From an uncultured Bacteroidales bacterium (GTDB taxonomy: Bacteria > Bacteroidota > Bacteroidia > Bacteroidales > UBA932): a stretch of DNA of 20,460 bases. The position numbers and the translations under genes are program-made. Each line of letters opens with the position of its first letter. Position 1 is the first letter of the stretch. Under the pieces are notes generated by a model. That model saw nothing but the letters and a program-made list of their open reading frames with translations, did no database searches and was not told the origin of the DNA. Location: NCBI GenBank assembly GCA_946614205.1, contig CAMOGR010000134.1:1-20460 (forward strand). The letters run 5' to 3'. Of this stretch, positions 1-7,994 are shown piece after piece.

Positions 1-1
1 C

Positions 2-850
2 GCCGCCGGTGAGGTTCCCGCCGAATTCTGGTACGGAATCCTTCCCAAGATGAACGCCGATTATCCCGACATCTATCTGCTCGCCGAGGCCGAACGGGAC
101 AACCTGGCCGATCCTACCGTAACCTTCGACGCCAACTATGCATGGGAGCTTCATCATCTGCTCAACGGCCTGGCACAGGGCAGCAAGACCGTTCAGGATC
201 TCAAGGATTACGTAGCGCGCGACGCGGCCCGGTTCCCCCGCAAAGCCTTCAGGCTTACCTTCACCTCCAACCACGACGAGAACTCCTGGGCGGGCACCGA
301 ATTCGAGCGCGAGGGCGAAGCGGCAGATGCATGTGCTGTGCTTTGCTTCACCCTTCCCGGCAGCCAGCCGCTCATCTACACCGGTCAGGAAATCGGTCTC
401 GACCGCAGGCTGGCCTTCTTCGAGAAGGACCCCATAACGGACTGGACTGCAAACGAATACACCAAATTCTGGAAAACCCTCGTAAACCTCAAGCACGACA
501 ACCCCGCACTCGCAGCAGGTGAGAAGGGAGGAGAAATCGTATGGTGGGAGACACCCGGCGCCGACGGCGTGGTGGCCTTCCATCGCGAAGTCAAGGGCAA
601 CAAGGTCATAGTCCTCGCCAACTTCGGCACGGCTGCCAAGGACGGCGCTGTGCTCGAAGAGGTTGAGGCCAACGACAACCGTCCCCAGAGCGCCAAAATC
701 GAGGAGCCTTTCGCCAACCTCAAGGCGGAACCTGTCACCTGGACCATCAAGCTCGACGGCACCTATTCCAATGTCTTTACGGGCGAAAGCCTCGAGGGAG
801 AACAAACGATAACTCTCGCGCCAGGCGATTATCTCGTCCTGACCAAGTAA
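2..850 (+). CDS. GH13 alpha-amylase family protein, C-terminal part (5' end outside window)
   Basis: The open frame already runs at base 2, upstream of the first ATG at 50, so this is the 3' part of a longer gene. What is present is the second half of a GH13 (alpha-amylase) barrel followed by a C-terminal beta domain. The motif LLAEAE early in the fragment carries the likely general acid Glu, and SNHDENSW carries the transition-state Asp of GH13 conserved region IV. The following IYTGQEIGL stretch is also typical of the family. The nucleophile region would lie just upstream of the window. The enzyme should cleave alpha-1,4-glucans. Its place before a SusA-like and a SusB-like gene suggests a starch-use locus. 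The stop TAA is at 848-850. Cell location cannot be judged because the N-terminus is missing. Confidence 0.9.
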   Translation, partial: AAGEVPAEFWYGILPKMNADYPDIYLLAEAERDNLADPTVTFDANYAWELHHLLNGLAQGSKTVQDLKDYVARDAARFPRKAFRLTFTSNHDENSWAGTEFEREGEAADACAVLCFTLPGSQPLIYTGQEIGLDRRLAFFEKDPITDWTANEYTKFWKTLVNLKHDNPALAAGEKGGEIVWWETPGADGVVAFHREVKGNKVIVLANFGTAAKDGAVLEEVEANDNRPQSAKIEEPFANLKAEPVTWTIKLDGTYSNVFTGESLEGEQTITLAPGDYLVLTK

Positions 851-873
851 TCCTCCGGAAAAGATATCAATAA

Positions 874-905
874 TTTGTTTTTGTCTGCATAATGCTATAC
901 ATTTG
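874..905 (+). promoter_or_regulatory. Bacteroidota-type promoter of the toxin-antitoxin pair
   Basis: A perfect -7 box (TACATTTG, 898-905, matching TAnnTTTG) is preceded after 20 bases by TTTG (874-877), matching the -33 element. The predicted transcript would start near 909-912, leaving a leader of only about 11-14 bases before the ATG at 923. The -7 box lies inside the inverted repeat 883-930, so a protein bound there would block it. Confidence 0.65.
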
Positions 906-930
906 CAAAAAATGATAGCGTTATGCAGAC
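883..930. repeat. 48-bp inverted repeat, probable autoregulatory operator of the antitoxin
   Basis: The arms 883-898 and 915-930 are each 16 bp and complementary except for one position (base 920 against its partner), with a 16-bp spacer. The spacer and inner arm contain the -7 box, and the right arm overlaps the antitoxin start codon (923-925). Ribbon-helix-helix antitoxins usually repress their own promoter by binding inverted repeats at this position, so an operator role is the simplest reading; it is inferred. Confidence 0.6.
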
Positions 931-1201
931 TGAACGTATACAGACAGCCATCAGGCTCGACGCAGACCTTTACAACAGGATCCGGAGAAGGGCGCATATA
1001 GAAAAGCGCTCAATAAACAGTTACATAGAAAAGGTTCTTGATGATCATACCAAAGTCATCTACCCCGCCTCCAGCCCCGACCTCACCATATCAGAGGTCA
1101 TACGCTCCATGGCGGGCTCTGTCAAGCCCCGTAAATTCACGCAGGAAGAACTCGATGCAGATCCCAAACTTGCTTATCTTGTAAAAAAACTCGGACTATG
1201 A
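923..1201 (+). CDS. Antitoxin with ribbon-helix-helix DNA-binding fold
   Basis: This is a 92-residue protein. Residues about 5-42 fit the ribbon-helix-helix pattern: a short beta strand (IQTAIRLD), a first helix with many Arg residues, a turn (KRSINSY) and a second helix. The C-terminal third, ending in an acidic-to-basic helix (FTQEELDADPKLAYLVKKL), is where such antitoxins bind and block their toxin. Its TGA overlaps the ATG of the PIN-domain gene by four bases (ATGA at 1198-1201), so the two are translationally coupled. The pair is visibly AT-richer than the flanking glucan genes (about 40-47% GC in two 60-base samples I counted), which suggests acquisition. The start at 923 is supported by the promoter 874-905. 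It resembles the DUF6364/VapB-like antitoxins, but the subfamily is not certain. Confidence 0.85.
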   Translation: MQTERIQTAIRLDADLYNRIRRRAHIEKRSINSYIEKVLDDHTKVIYPASSPDLTISEVIRSMAGSVKPRKFTQEELDADPKLAYLVKKLGL

Positions 1202-1620
1202 GAGCATTCCTTGACACAAACGTACTGGCAGATTTCCTCATGACGGGAAGGCCCTGCCACGATGAGGCGGTGGCGATTTTCGAAAATCTGCAACGGCATA
1301 CCTTCGAGGCTTTTGTGACCACCCAGAGCCTTATCGACCTTGCATACATTTCTGCAAAATTCGAGAACGGGAAAGAACAGTTTCCCGTTTTTACCGAATG
1401 GATAACGGAGCATATAAACGTCAGGCCAATAGAAGTATTCAGCATAAATGAGGCATTGCGGGACAAGAATCCGGACTTTGAGGACAATGCCCAGATATCA
1501 GCCGCCATCGATATCGGATGTGACGTATTCGTAACATCAGACAATGGCATCTTGTCAAGGCATTCAGATGGAAGCATAGATTTTATCTCTCCGTCAGATT
1601 TCCTGGGCAGAAAAGAATAA
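1198..1620 (+). CDS. PIN-domain ribonuclease toxin (VapC-like)
   Basis: This is a 140-residue single-domain protein, the usual PIN toxin size. It opens with FLDTNVL, giving the first acidic residue Asp6 and Asn8. Asp47, Asp94/Glu96/Asp97 and Asp115 in VTSDNGIL follow at the spacing of the PIN active site, which binds divalent metal and cuts RNA. In the cell it should inhibit translation when free of the upstream antitoxin. All key acidic positions appear present, so the toxin is probably active. It is coupled to the antitoxin by a 4-base overlap. The module sits between two GH13 genes on the same strand; its own base composition and promoter suggest it was inserted into the glucan locus. Confidence 0.88.
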   Translation: MRAFLDTNVLADFLMTGRPCHDEAVAIFENLQRHTFEAFVTTQSLIDLAYISAKFENGKEQFPVFTEWITEHINVRPIEVFSINEALRDKNPDFEDNAQISAAIDIGCDVFVTSDNGILSRHSDGSIDFISPSDFLGRKE

Positions 1621-1628
1621 TCCAAAAA

Positions 1629-1670
1629 ATCGCTATATTTACAAGTTGAACAACTTGCATTTATAGCGAT
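1629..1670. repeat. 42-bp interrupted palindrome ending at the start codon of the GH13 lipoprotein gene
   Basis: There is an outer perfect 9-bp inverted repeat (1629-1637 with 1662-1670) and an inner perfect 7-bp repeat (1642-1648 with 1651-1657, 2-base loop). Both share one centre at 1649.5, and base 1671 is the A of the next ATG. The left side holds TATATTTA (1634-1641), one base from the -7 consensus. It could be an operator or a hairpin that hides the start codon in transcripts reading through from the toxin-antitoxin genes. No T-tract follows on the plus strand, so it is not a plain terminator for the upstream genes. Confidence 0.6.
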
Positions 1671-3656
1671 ATGAAAAAGACCGTTCTCATAATTGCAGCC
1701 ATCGCCGTCCTGGCGGGATGCACAAGTGGATTCAATCCCGGGAGCGTCCGCGATTTCTCCCCCGAGGAACTTTCCCGTGTAGAGCCTCTCAGCTGGTGGA
1801 CCGGCATGGTCACTCCTCTCCAGCTTCTGGTGCAGGGGCCCTCAATCAGCAGTTACGACGTAAGCATAGAAGGCCTTCAGGGCATATCCGCAGAAGCCAT
1901 ACACAAGGCCGACAGCCCCAATTACCTCTTCATCGACGTCCATATCGGCCCCTCGGCCAAGAGCGGCACTTGCTGGCTCGTCTTCAGCAAGGACGGTGAA
2001 CCGGCATTCAAATATCCATACAGGATACAGGACCGCAGCGAAGGCAGCGCAGACCGCGGCAGCTTCACGACCGAAGACATGATTTACCTCATCATGCCCG
2101 ACCGCTTCGCCTCCGCCACGGCCGCCAACGATGCCGCATGGCCCGGCGGCACCTACGACGACGGCTCCGCCGTAGCCTGGACGGTTCCCGCCACTCCGGA
2201 CAAGGTGGACCGCACCGACCCTGTGGCCCGCCACGGAGGAGACCTGCAGGGCATGATTGAGCACCTGGACTATGTCGCCGGGCTCGGCGCCACGGCCGTC
2301 TGGAACACTCCCCTCCTGCTCGACAATCAGGAATTCGAATCCTACCACGGCTACGCCTGCGCCGACTACTATCACATAGACCCCCGCTTCGGCGACAATG
2401 CCCTGTACCGCGAATACGTCCAGAAGGCCCACGAAAAGGGCCTCAAGGTCATAATGGACATAGTCACCAACCACTGCGGCACAGCCCACTGGTGGATGGA
2501 GGACGCCCCCTTCGGCGACTGGATTCACCGCTTCCCCGAGTACACGCAGATGAACGCACTGTTCTCGGTGTACATGGACCCGAACGCAGCAAAAGCGGAC
2601 CTGGAAAGGCAGCAGAGCGGCTGGTTTGTCCCCAGCATGCCCGACATGAATCTCGACAACCCCTTCGTGCTCAAATACTTCCAGCAGTGGGCGGTGTGGT
2701 GGATTGAATATGCCGGGCTCGACGGCCTGCGCGTCGACACATACCCCTACAACGAGCCGGGTCCCATGTCGAAATGGTGCGCCGCAGTCCGCGAGGAATA
2801 CCCGGGCATGAACATAGTGGGAGAATGCTGGGACATGAACATCCCGCAAGTGGCCTACTGGCAGAGCGGCAACCCCAACAAGAACGGCTTCGACAGCAAT
2901 CTCCCCAGCATCATGGACTTCCCCCTGCAAAGGGCAATAATTACCGCACTCTGCGAAGACCAGGTGTGGTGGGACGAGGGCATGACGCGGGTGTACTCGG
3001 TGCTCGCCCAGGACTTCGCATACCACGACCTGGACAAGATGATGATTTTCTTCGCCAACCACGACCACATGCGCACGGGCGACATCTTCAAGGCCAATCC
3101 TGAAAAGATGAAACTCGCCCTCACCATGCTCGCAACGCTCAGGGGCATTCCCCAGCTGTATTACGGCGACGAAATGTTGTTCCTCGAGCGCAAGGACTGC
3201 CCCAGCCACGACGGAGCCAAGCGCATCGACTTCCCGGGCGGCTGGCAGGGCGACGCCACCGACCTCTTCACGCCGGAGGGCCGAGCAGCTGCCGGCGCCC
3301 CCCTGTATGCAGACGCCGCTTCCCTGCACGACTACACCGCGCGCCTCTTCAACTGGAGAAAGACCTGCCCCGCAGTGCAGCACGGCAAGACCCTCCACTT
3401 CCTCTCCCGCAAGAATACGGGCGTAAGGAACATCACCGACAACACCTACTCTTACTTCAGATACACCGACACCGACGCGGTTTTCGTATACATCAACAAT
3501 ACCGCCGAACCCCGCACTCTTGACTGGAGCCACTACGCGGAATTCGTCCAGGGCCCCGTAAGCGGCACCAATGTCCTCACCGGAGAGGCCCTCACGCTGA
3601 AGGACGGAATCGAAATCGCCCCCTTCAGCGCCCTGGTCGCAGAATATAAACGTTAA
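1671..3656 (+). CDS. SusA-like GH13 neopullulanase/alpha-amylase lipoprotein
   Basis: This is a 661-residue protein. A lipoprotein signal peptide ends in LAGC with Cys17, so it should be membrane-anchored outside the cytoplasm. Residues about 33-120 form an N-terminal beta domain like that of cyclomaltodextrinases/neopullulanases. The GH13 barrel follows from about 135: region I DIVTNH (263-268), nucleophile Asp356 in GLRVD, acid/base Glu385 in VGECWD and transition-state Asp465 in FANHD. A C-terminal beta domain ends the protein. Architecture and size resemble Bacteroides SusA (617 residues), which cleaves maltooligosaccharides and pullulan. The GH97 gene starts 26 bases downstream, as in sus loci, but no SusC/SusD is in the window. 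There is no clear Shine-Dalgarno; the start is set by the signal peptide. Exact substrate is inferred. Confidence 0.9.
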   Translation: MKKTVLIIAAIAVLAGCTSGFNPGSVRDFSPEELSRVEPLSWWTGMVTPLQLLVQGPSISSYDVSIEGLQGISAEAIHKADSPNYLFIDVHIGPSAKSGTCWLVFSKDGEPAFKYPYRIQDRSEGSADRGSFTTEDMIYLIMPDRFASATAANDAAWPGGTYDDGSAVAWTVPATPDKVDRTDPVARHGGDLQGMIEHLDYVAGLGATAVWNTPLLLDNQEFESYHGYACADYYHIDPRFGDNALYREYVQKAHEKGLKVIMDIVTNHCGTAHWWMEDAPFGDWIHRFPEYTQMNALFSVYMDPNAAKADLERQQSGWFVPSMPDMNLDNPFVLKYFQQWAVWWIEYAGLDGLRVDTYPYNEPGPMSKWCAAVREEYPGMNIVGECWDMNIPQVAYWQSGNPNKNGFDSNLPSIMDFPLQRAIITALCEDQVWWDEGMTRVYSVLAQDFAYHDLDKMMIFFANHDHMRTGDIFKANPEKMKLALTMLATLRGIPQLYYGDEMLFLERKDCPSHDGAKRIDFPGGWQGDATDLFTPEGRAAAGAPLYADAASLHDYTARLFNWRKTCPAVQHGKTLHFLSRKNTGVRNITDNTYSYFRYTDTDAVFVYINNTAEPRTLDWSHYAEFVQGPVSGTNVLTGEALTLKDGIEIAPFSALVAEYKR

Positions 3657-3682
3657 CATCCCCTCAAGTCAATTACAACACA

Positions 3683-6028
3683 ATGAATACCAACCAGTTA
3701 ATCAAAGCGACCCTGATTTCCCTTGCCCTGCTTGCAGCCGCAGCCTGCTCCAGGCAGCAGACAGCAAAGTTCGACTATACCATCAGCAGCCCGGACGGCA
3801 CGGTAACGGCCTCGTTCGGCCTGACTCCGGACGGACGTCCCTGCTACAAACTGGACCGCAGCGGACAGGCCATCATAGAACCCTCTTGTCTGGGATTCAC
3901 TCTCACCGACGGTGAAAGCCTCCGTGCACAGAGGGAGAACGAGTATTACAAAGGAAACGGCCTCAACCCTACCGACGGAGCCAACCTGTATTCCGGTTTC
4001 CAAATCTGCGGCACAGAAACTTCCAGCCTGGATGAAACCTGGAATCCGGTATGGGGCGAGGAATCCGAAATCCGGAACAATTACAACGAACTGCTGGTCC
4101 GCATGGAGCGCAAGGACGGAGTCCGCATGAACGTACGCCTGCGCCTGTACGACGAAGGCCTCGGCCTGCGCTACGAATTCCCGCAGGACAACACACTCCG
4201 CTACTTCAACATCAAAGAGGAACTTACGGAGTTTGCCCTCAGCGGTGACCACACCGCATGGTGGATCAGCGGCGACTACGACACCCAGGAGTACAACTAC
4301 ACCAGGAGCCGCATCAGCGAGATTGCAGCGCACTCCCGCGCCACCCGACTTTCAAATGCTTCGGCGACCGGTTTCAGCGACACCGGAGTGCAGACAGCCC
4401 TCCAGCTCAAGACCGACGACGGCCTGTACATCAACATTCACGAAGCGGCCGTAATCAATTATCCCACTGCAAACCTCCTGCTGGAGGAGGGCACCAATAC
4501 CTTCCGTATCTGGCTCACCCCCGACGCCGAGGGCGTAAAGGGCCGCCTCCAGGCCCCATGCGTCACCCCCTGGCGCACGGTGATGGTGGTTGACGACGCC
4601 CGTAAAATCCTTGCATCCAGGATGATACTCAACCTGAACGAACCATGTGCCCTCGACGACGTGAGCTGGATTCATCCCGTAAAATACATGGGCGTATGGT
4701 GGGAAATGATAACCGGACGCTCCGAATGGTCCTACACCTATGACGTTCCTTCCGTACAGCTCGGCATCACCGACTACAAGTCCCTCAAGCCCCACGGCAG
4801 GCACGGCGCCAACAACGAAAACGTGCACCGTTACATTGACTTCGCCGCGGCAAACGGCTTCGACGCCCTGCTCATCGAAGGCTGGAACGAGGGCTGGGAA
4901 GACTGGTTCGGCTGCCAGAAAGACTACGTGTTCGACTTCGTCACCCCCTACCCCGACTTCGACCTTCCCGCGCTCAACGAGTACGCCCACCGCAAGGGCA
5001 TACGCCTCGTTATGCACCACGAAACCTCCTCTTCCACAGTTAATTACGAGCGCCACATGGAGGCCGCTTATTCCCTCATGAACCGCTACGGCTACGACGC
5101 CGTGAAGAGCGGGTACGTGGGCAACATAATCCCCTACGGCGAGCACCACTACAGCCAGCCTCTGATCAACCACTACCTGTATGCCATCAAAGAGGCGGCA
5201 AAGCATCACATCATGGTCAACGCCCATGAGGCGGTCCGCCCTACGGGACTCTGCCGCACCTGGCCCAACCTCATCGGCAACGAGTCCGCAATGGGCACGG
5301 AATACCGCGCCCACATCAACCCCGGGCACACTTCGATACTGCCGTTCACGCGCCTGCAGGGTGGCCCGATGGACTACACCCCCGGCATCTTCGAGACCGA
5401 CATGTCCATCACGGCTCCGGGACAGACAGGAAAGATGCGCCATACCATAGGCAACCAGCTCGGCCTGTACGTCACTTTCTACTCGCCCCTGCAGATGGCC
5501 GCCGACCTTCCCCAGAACTACGAGCGCTTCCCCGACGCCTTCCAGTTCATCAAGGACGTAGCGGTCGACTGGGAAAAATCCATCTACCTTGAAGCCGAGC
5601 CCGGCGAGTACATAGTCACCGCCCGCAAGCCCAAACTCAGCACCCTCAACGCCGCTGCCGAAGGTCTCAAGGCCCTTCCCGACGGCCGTCCCGACATGCT
5701 CAGCGGCGCAGCCAAGTTCGTCTACGGCCTGCCCGACCATGCCACCGCAAAGGCACTCAAGGGCGCCGAACCCCTGGACGTCTGGTACGTGGGAGGCGTG
5801 TGCGGAGAGAAGGAGCACGAGACCACGGTGGCACTCGACTTCCTCGACCCTGACAAGTCCTACGAGGCCATGCTCTACTGCGACGCCCCAGAGGCTGATT
5901 ACGAGACCGCTCCCCAGGCATACAGCATCAAGTCTTACATAGTGAACAGCAAGGGATTCCTGCAGGTCCACATGGCCCGTGGCGGAGGTTTCGGCCTGAC
6001 GCTCAGAGAAATCCGCCAGACCCGATGA
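3683..6028 (+). CDS. susB: SusB-like GH97 alpha-glucosidase lipoprotein
   Basis: This is a 781-residue protein. The signal peptide carries a lipobox ending at Cys22. The GH97 N-terminal beta-sandwich covers about 30-300, the barrel about 310-630 and the C-terminal beta domain the rest. Glu399 (IEGWNEGW), Glu447 (HHETS), Glu516 (NAHEAVRP) and Glu540 (AMGTEY) lie exactly 8 residues after the known functional Glu391, Glu439, Glu508 and Glu532 of B. thetaiotaomicron SusB (numbers from memory). This points to an inverting alpha-glucosidase releasing glucose from maltooligosaccharides. Odd: about 45-50 residues (roughly 650-698) appear inserted in the C-terminal domain between TARK and WYVGGV, which accounts for the excess over the ~738-residue SusB. 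The next gene starts within its stop codon (ATGA), so expression is coupled. Confidence 0.93.
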   Translation: MNTNQLIKATLISLALLAAAACSRQQTAKFDYTISSPDGTVTASFGLTPDGRPCYKLDRSGQAIIEPSCLGFTLTDGESLRAQRENEYYKGNGLNPTDGANLYSGFQICGTETSSLDETWNPVWGEESEIRNNYNELLVRMERKDGVRMNVRLRLYDEGLGLRYEFPQDNTLRYFNIKEELTEFALSGDHTAWWISGDYDTQEYNYTRSRISEIAAHSRATRLSNASATGFSDTGVQTALQLKTDDGLYINIHEAAVINYPTANLLLEEGTNTFRIWLTPDAEGVKGRLQAPCVTPWRTVMVVDDARKILASRMILNLNEPCALDDVSWIHPVKYMGVWWEMITGRSEWSYTYDVPSVQLGITDYKSLKPHGRHGANNENVHRYIDFAAANGFDALLIEGWNEGWEDWFGCQKDYVFDFVTPYPDFDLPALNEYAHRKGIRLVMHHETSSSTVNYERHMEAAYSLMNRYGYDAVKSGYVGNIIPYGEHHYSQPLINHYLYAIKEAAKHHIMVNAHEAVRPTGLCRTWPNLIGNESAMGTEYRAHINPGHTSILPFTRLQGGPMDYTPGIFETDMSITAPGQTGKMRHTIGNQLGLYVTFYSPLQMAADLPQNYERFPDAFQFIKDVAVDWEKSIYLEAEPGEYIVTARKPKLSTLNAAAEGLKALPDGRPDMLSGAAKFVYGLPDHATAKALKGAEPLDVWYVGGVCGEKEHETTVALDFLDPDKSYEAMLYCDAPEADYETAPQAYSIKSYIVNSKGFLQVHMARGGGFGLTLREIRQTR

Positions 6029-7263
6029 GTTCTGCCGGAATAATCATACTTGCAATCATCGCCGCCCTGGCGGCCTATGCCGCATGGCTGTTCAGCCCGC
6101 CCGGCGCTCCCAAGCCTATGCTACCGGAGGAGAAGGAACGCGCCCTTCTGGAACATGTGCCCGCAGACACCGCCGAGGGCAACAATCTGGAGACCTTCAC
6201 TTCCTTCAACCCCATGATAGAGAAGATGGAGGAAGACATCGAGACGGCACAGAGCTACATCCACATACTCTTTTTCAAGTATGAGGACGACCCGGTGGGC
6301 CGAAGAGTATCGGAGCGCCTTGAGCGCAAAGCCGCGCAGGGGGTGGAAGTCCGCGTGCTCGTGGACGACGCCGTCAACAAGACCCGTGAACGCCTGTACG
6401 GCGAAATGCGCTCGCACGGCGTCCAGGTAAAGCTGTTCTCGCCCATGCACATCCCGATAATCAAGAGTGACAACTACCGCAACCACCGCAAGATAGTGGT
6501 GGTCGACGGCCGGGTGGCCTACGTCGGGGGCATGAATATCGCCGAACGCTACGGCATAGGTCTCACCTGGGGCAGATGGAGGGACACGCACCTGAGAATC
6601 ACCGGCCCTGCAGTAACCCGCTGCGAATACGCATTCGCCCGGGACTGGGCCTACAAGGGAGGTGAAGTGCTGTCGGACGCCAAATACTCGCCAGTGCAGG
6701 CCCCCGCAGGGAACATCAGGGCCGATGTGGTCTGCAGCGGTCCCCGTGGAGACGGTCCGGCAATCATGCACCGCATCTGCCGCATGCTTGACGAAAGCAA
6801 GAGCTACGCATGGCTGGAGTCTCCATACCTCATTCCCACGAACGAAGTTCGCGACTCGCTCCGACGTGCCGCCGCAAGGGGCGTCGACGTGCGTATCATC
6901 ATCCCGCCAAGGGGTGACCGCGGCGTGCTCACTCCGCTGTGTACCAACTCATACATCGAAGAAATGCTCGAAGCCGGAGTACGGATAGCCCGCTACCGCA
7001 GCGGATACATGCATTCCAAGACCATAGTATGCGACGACCATCTCGTAACCGTAGGTTCCACCAACATCGACCCGCGGAGCTATATTCTTGACTACGAAAT
7101 CAATGTGTTCATAGACAACGAGGATTACGCACACCGCATGAAGGAGGTGTTCGCAGCCGACGAGGCCATCTCCGACTATATGGAAAAAGAATGTTGGGCC
7201 AGAAGGGGCCTTCTCGCGCGGGCTGGCGAGAAATTTGCAAGACTCGGGTCTGCCCAATTTTAG
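6025..7263 (+). CDS. cls: Phospholipase D family protein, cardiolipin synthase-like
   Basis: This is a 412-residue protein. One N-terminal membrane segment (about 5-23) is followed by two PLD domains. HKD motif 1 has His154, Lys156 and Asp161 (NHRKIVVVDG); motif 2 has His330, Lys332 and Asp337 (MHSKTIVCDD). Each is followed by the expected GG/GSxNI stretch. Both catalytic sets are intact. The family joins two phosphatidylglycerols into cardiolipin, or transfers or hydrolyses other phosphatidyl groups at the inner membrane. It is somewhat shorter than classic bacterial cardiolipin synthases (about 480 residues) and has one rather than two N-terminal membrane helices, so a broader phospholipase D role is possible. 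Its ATG overlaps the GH97 stop by four bases, which ties a phospholipid enzyme to a starch operon. A phosphatidyltransferase follows after 17 bases. Confidence 0.85.
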   Translation: MSSAGIIILAIIAALAAYAAWLFSPPGAPKPMLPEEKERALLEHVPADTAEGNNLETFTSFNPMIEKMEEDIETAQSYIHILFFKYEDDPVGRRVSERLERKAAQGVEVRVLVDDAVNKTRERLYGEMRSHGVQVKLFSPMHIPIIKSDNYRNHRKIVVVDGRVAYVGGMNIAERYGIGLTWGRWRDTHLRITGPAVTRCEYAFARDWAYKGGEVLSDAKYSPVQAPAGNIRADVVCSGPRGDGPAIMHRICRMLDESKSYAWLESPYLIPTNEVRDSLRRAAARGVDVRIIIPPRGDRGVLTPLCTNSYIEEMLEAGVRIARYRSGYMHSKTIVCDDHLVTVGSTNIDPRSYILDYEINVFIDNEDYAHRMKEVFAADEAISDYMEKECWARRGLLARAGEKFARLGSAQF

Positions 7264-7280
7264 AATAGAACAAGGTGTTT

Positions 7281-7994
7281 ATGGAAAATACGAAACAAGC
7301 GGAAAGGATACAGACATCAATCATCAACGGAGCCGAACGCAAGGCGCTCAACTGGCTTGCAGCACACATGCCCGAATGGGTGACATCGGATATGCTCACC
7401 GTCGTAGGCATAGTTGGCGCAGCCCTTATCGGAGCGGGATTCATACTGTCGGACTGTAACATCAACTGGCTGTGGCTCAGTAGTTTCGGTCTTCTCGTAA
7501 ACTGGTTCGGAGATTCCCTTGACGGCAGTCTTGCCCGCTACCGCAACACCCAGAGACCCATATACGGCTATTACCTGGACCACACCGTCGACTGCATCAA
7601 CATGACATTCATGTTCGCCGGCGTTGGGCTTTCCGGCCTCGCACGCATGGACCTGGCACTCTTTGCCTACCTGATTTACACTTTCATGATTGTGAACGTA
7701 AGCATCAACGCCCACCTCAAGAGCGAGTTCAAGCTTACTTACGCCAAGCTGGGTCCCACCGAGTTCAGAATTATTGTAGTCATCCTCAACACTTTGCTGA
7801 TATTCATCGAACCGCTCAGGGAAATTGCCGTACCAGCAAGGCTGCTCGGGCACAGCATGGTCCTGCGCTTCATGGACTTCGTATGCCTGTTCACAATCCT
7901 GCTGCTGGGCTGCATCTACATATGCACCATAATCAGCGACGCCCGCGGCTACGCCAGAATCGACCCACCAAAGAAATATGGAAAGAACTCTTAA
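7281..7994 (+). CDS. CDP-alcohol phosphatidyltransferase
   Basis: The ATG at 7281 (237 residues) is preferred over an in-frame GTG at 7275 because AAGG (7272-7275) sits about five bases before it. The full family signature D-x2-D-G-x2-A-R-x8-G-x3-D-x3-D is present at about residues 78-104 (starting DSLDGSLAR, ending DHTVD), with all four metal-binding Asp. About five to six hydrophobic segments make it an integral membrane enzyme. Such enzymes move the phosphatidyl group from CDP-diacylglycerol to an alcohol: glycerol-3-phosphate, serine or inositol. Which alcohol cannot be told here; phosphatidylinositol-type synthases of Bacteroidota are one option. It lies between the cardiolipin synthase-like gene, whose substrate it could help make, and pfkA, whose ATG lies 17 bases inside its 3' end. 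Confidence 0.9.
   Translation: MENTKQAERIQTSIINGAERKALNWLAAHMPEWVTSDMLTVVGIVGAALIGAGFILSDCNINWLWLSSFGLLVNWFGDSLDGSLARYRNTQRPIYGYYLDHTVDCINMTFMFAGVGLSGLARMDLALFAYLIYTFMIVNVSINAHLKSEFKLTYAKLGPTEFRIIVVILNTLLIFIEPLREIAVPARLLGHSMVLRFMDFVCLFTILLLGCIYICTIISDARGYARIDPPKKYGKNS

Noticed and set aside
1621..1670. Rho-independent terminator after the toxin gene
   Set aside because: The stem is good but no T-tract follows on the plus strand; the run of A before it would act only on the minus strand, where no gene ends.
1..1670. Insertion sequence carrying the toxin-antitoxin genes
   Set aside because: No transposase, terminal repeats or clear target-site duplication are visible; only base composition and the two related dyads hint at insertion.
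1842..3659. Long open frame (about 605 codons) antisense to the SusA-like gene
   Set aside because: Valine- and glycine-rich product with no motif; it mirrors the GC-rich third positions of a clear GH13 gene.
4352..5971. Long open frame antisense to the GH97 gene
   Set aside because: No recognisable domain; the sense strand carries all GH97 catalytic motifs.
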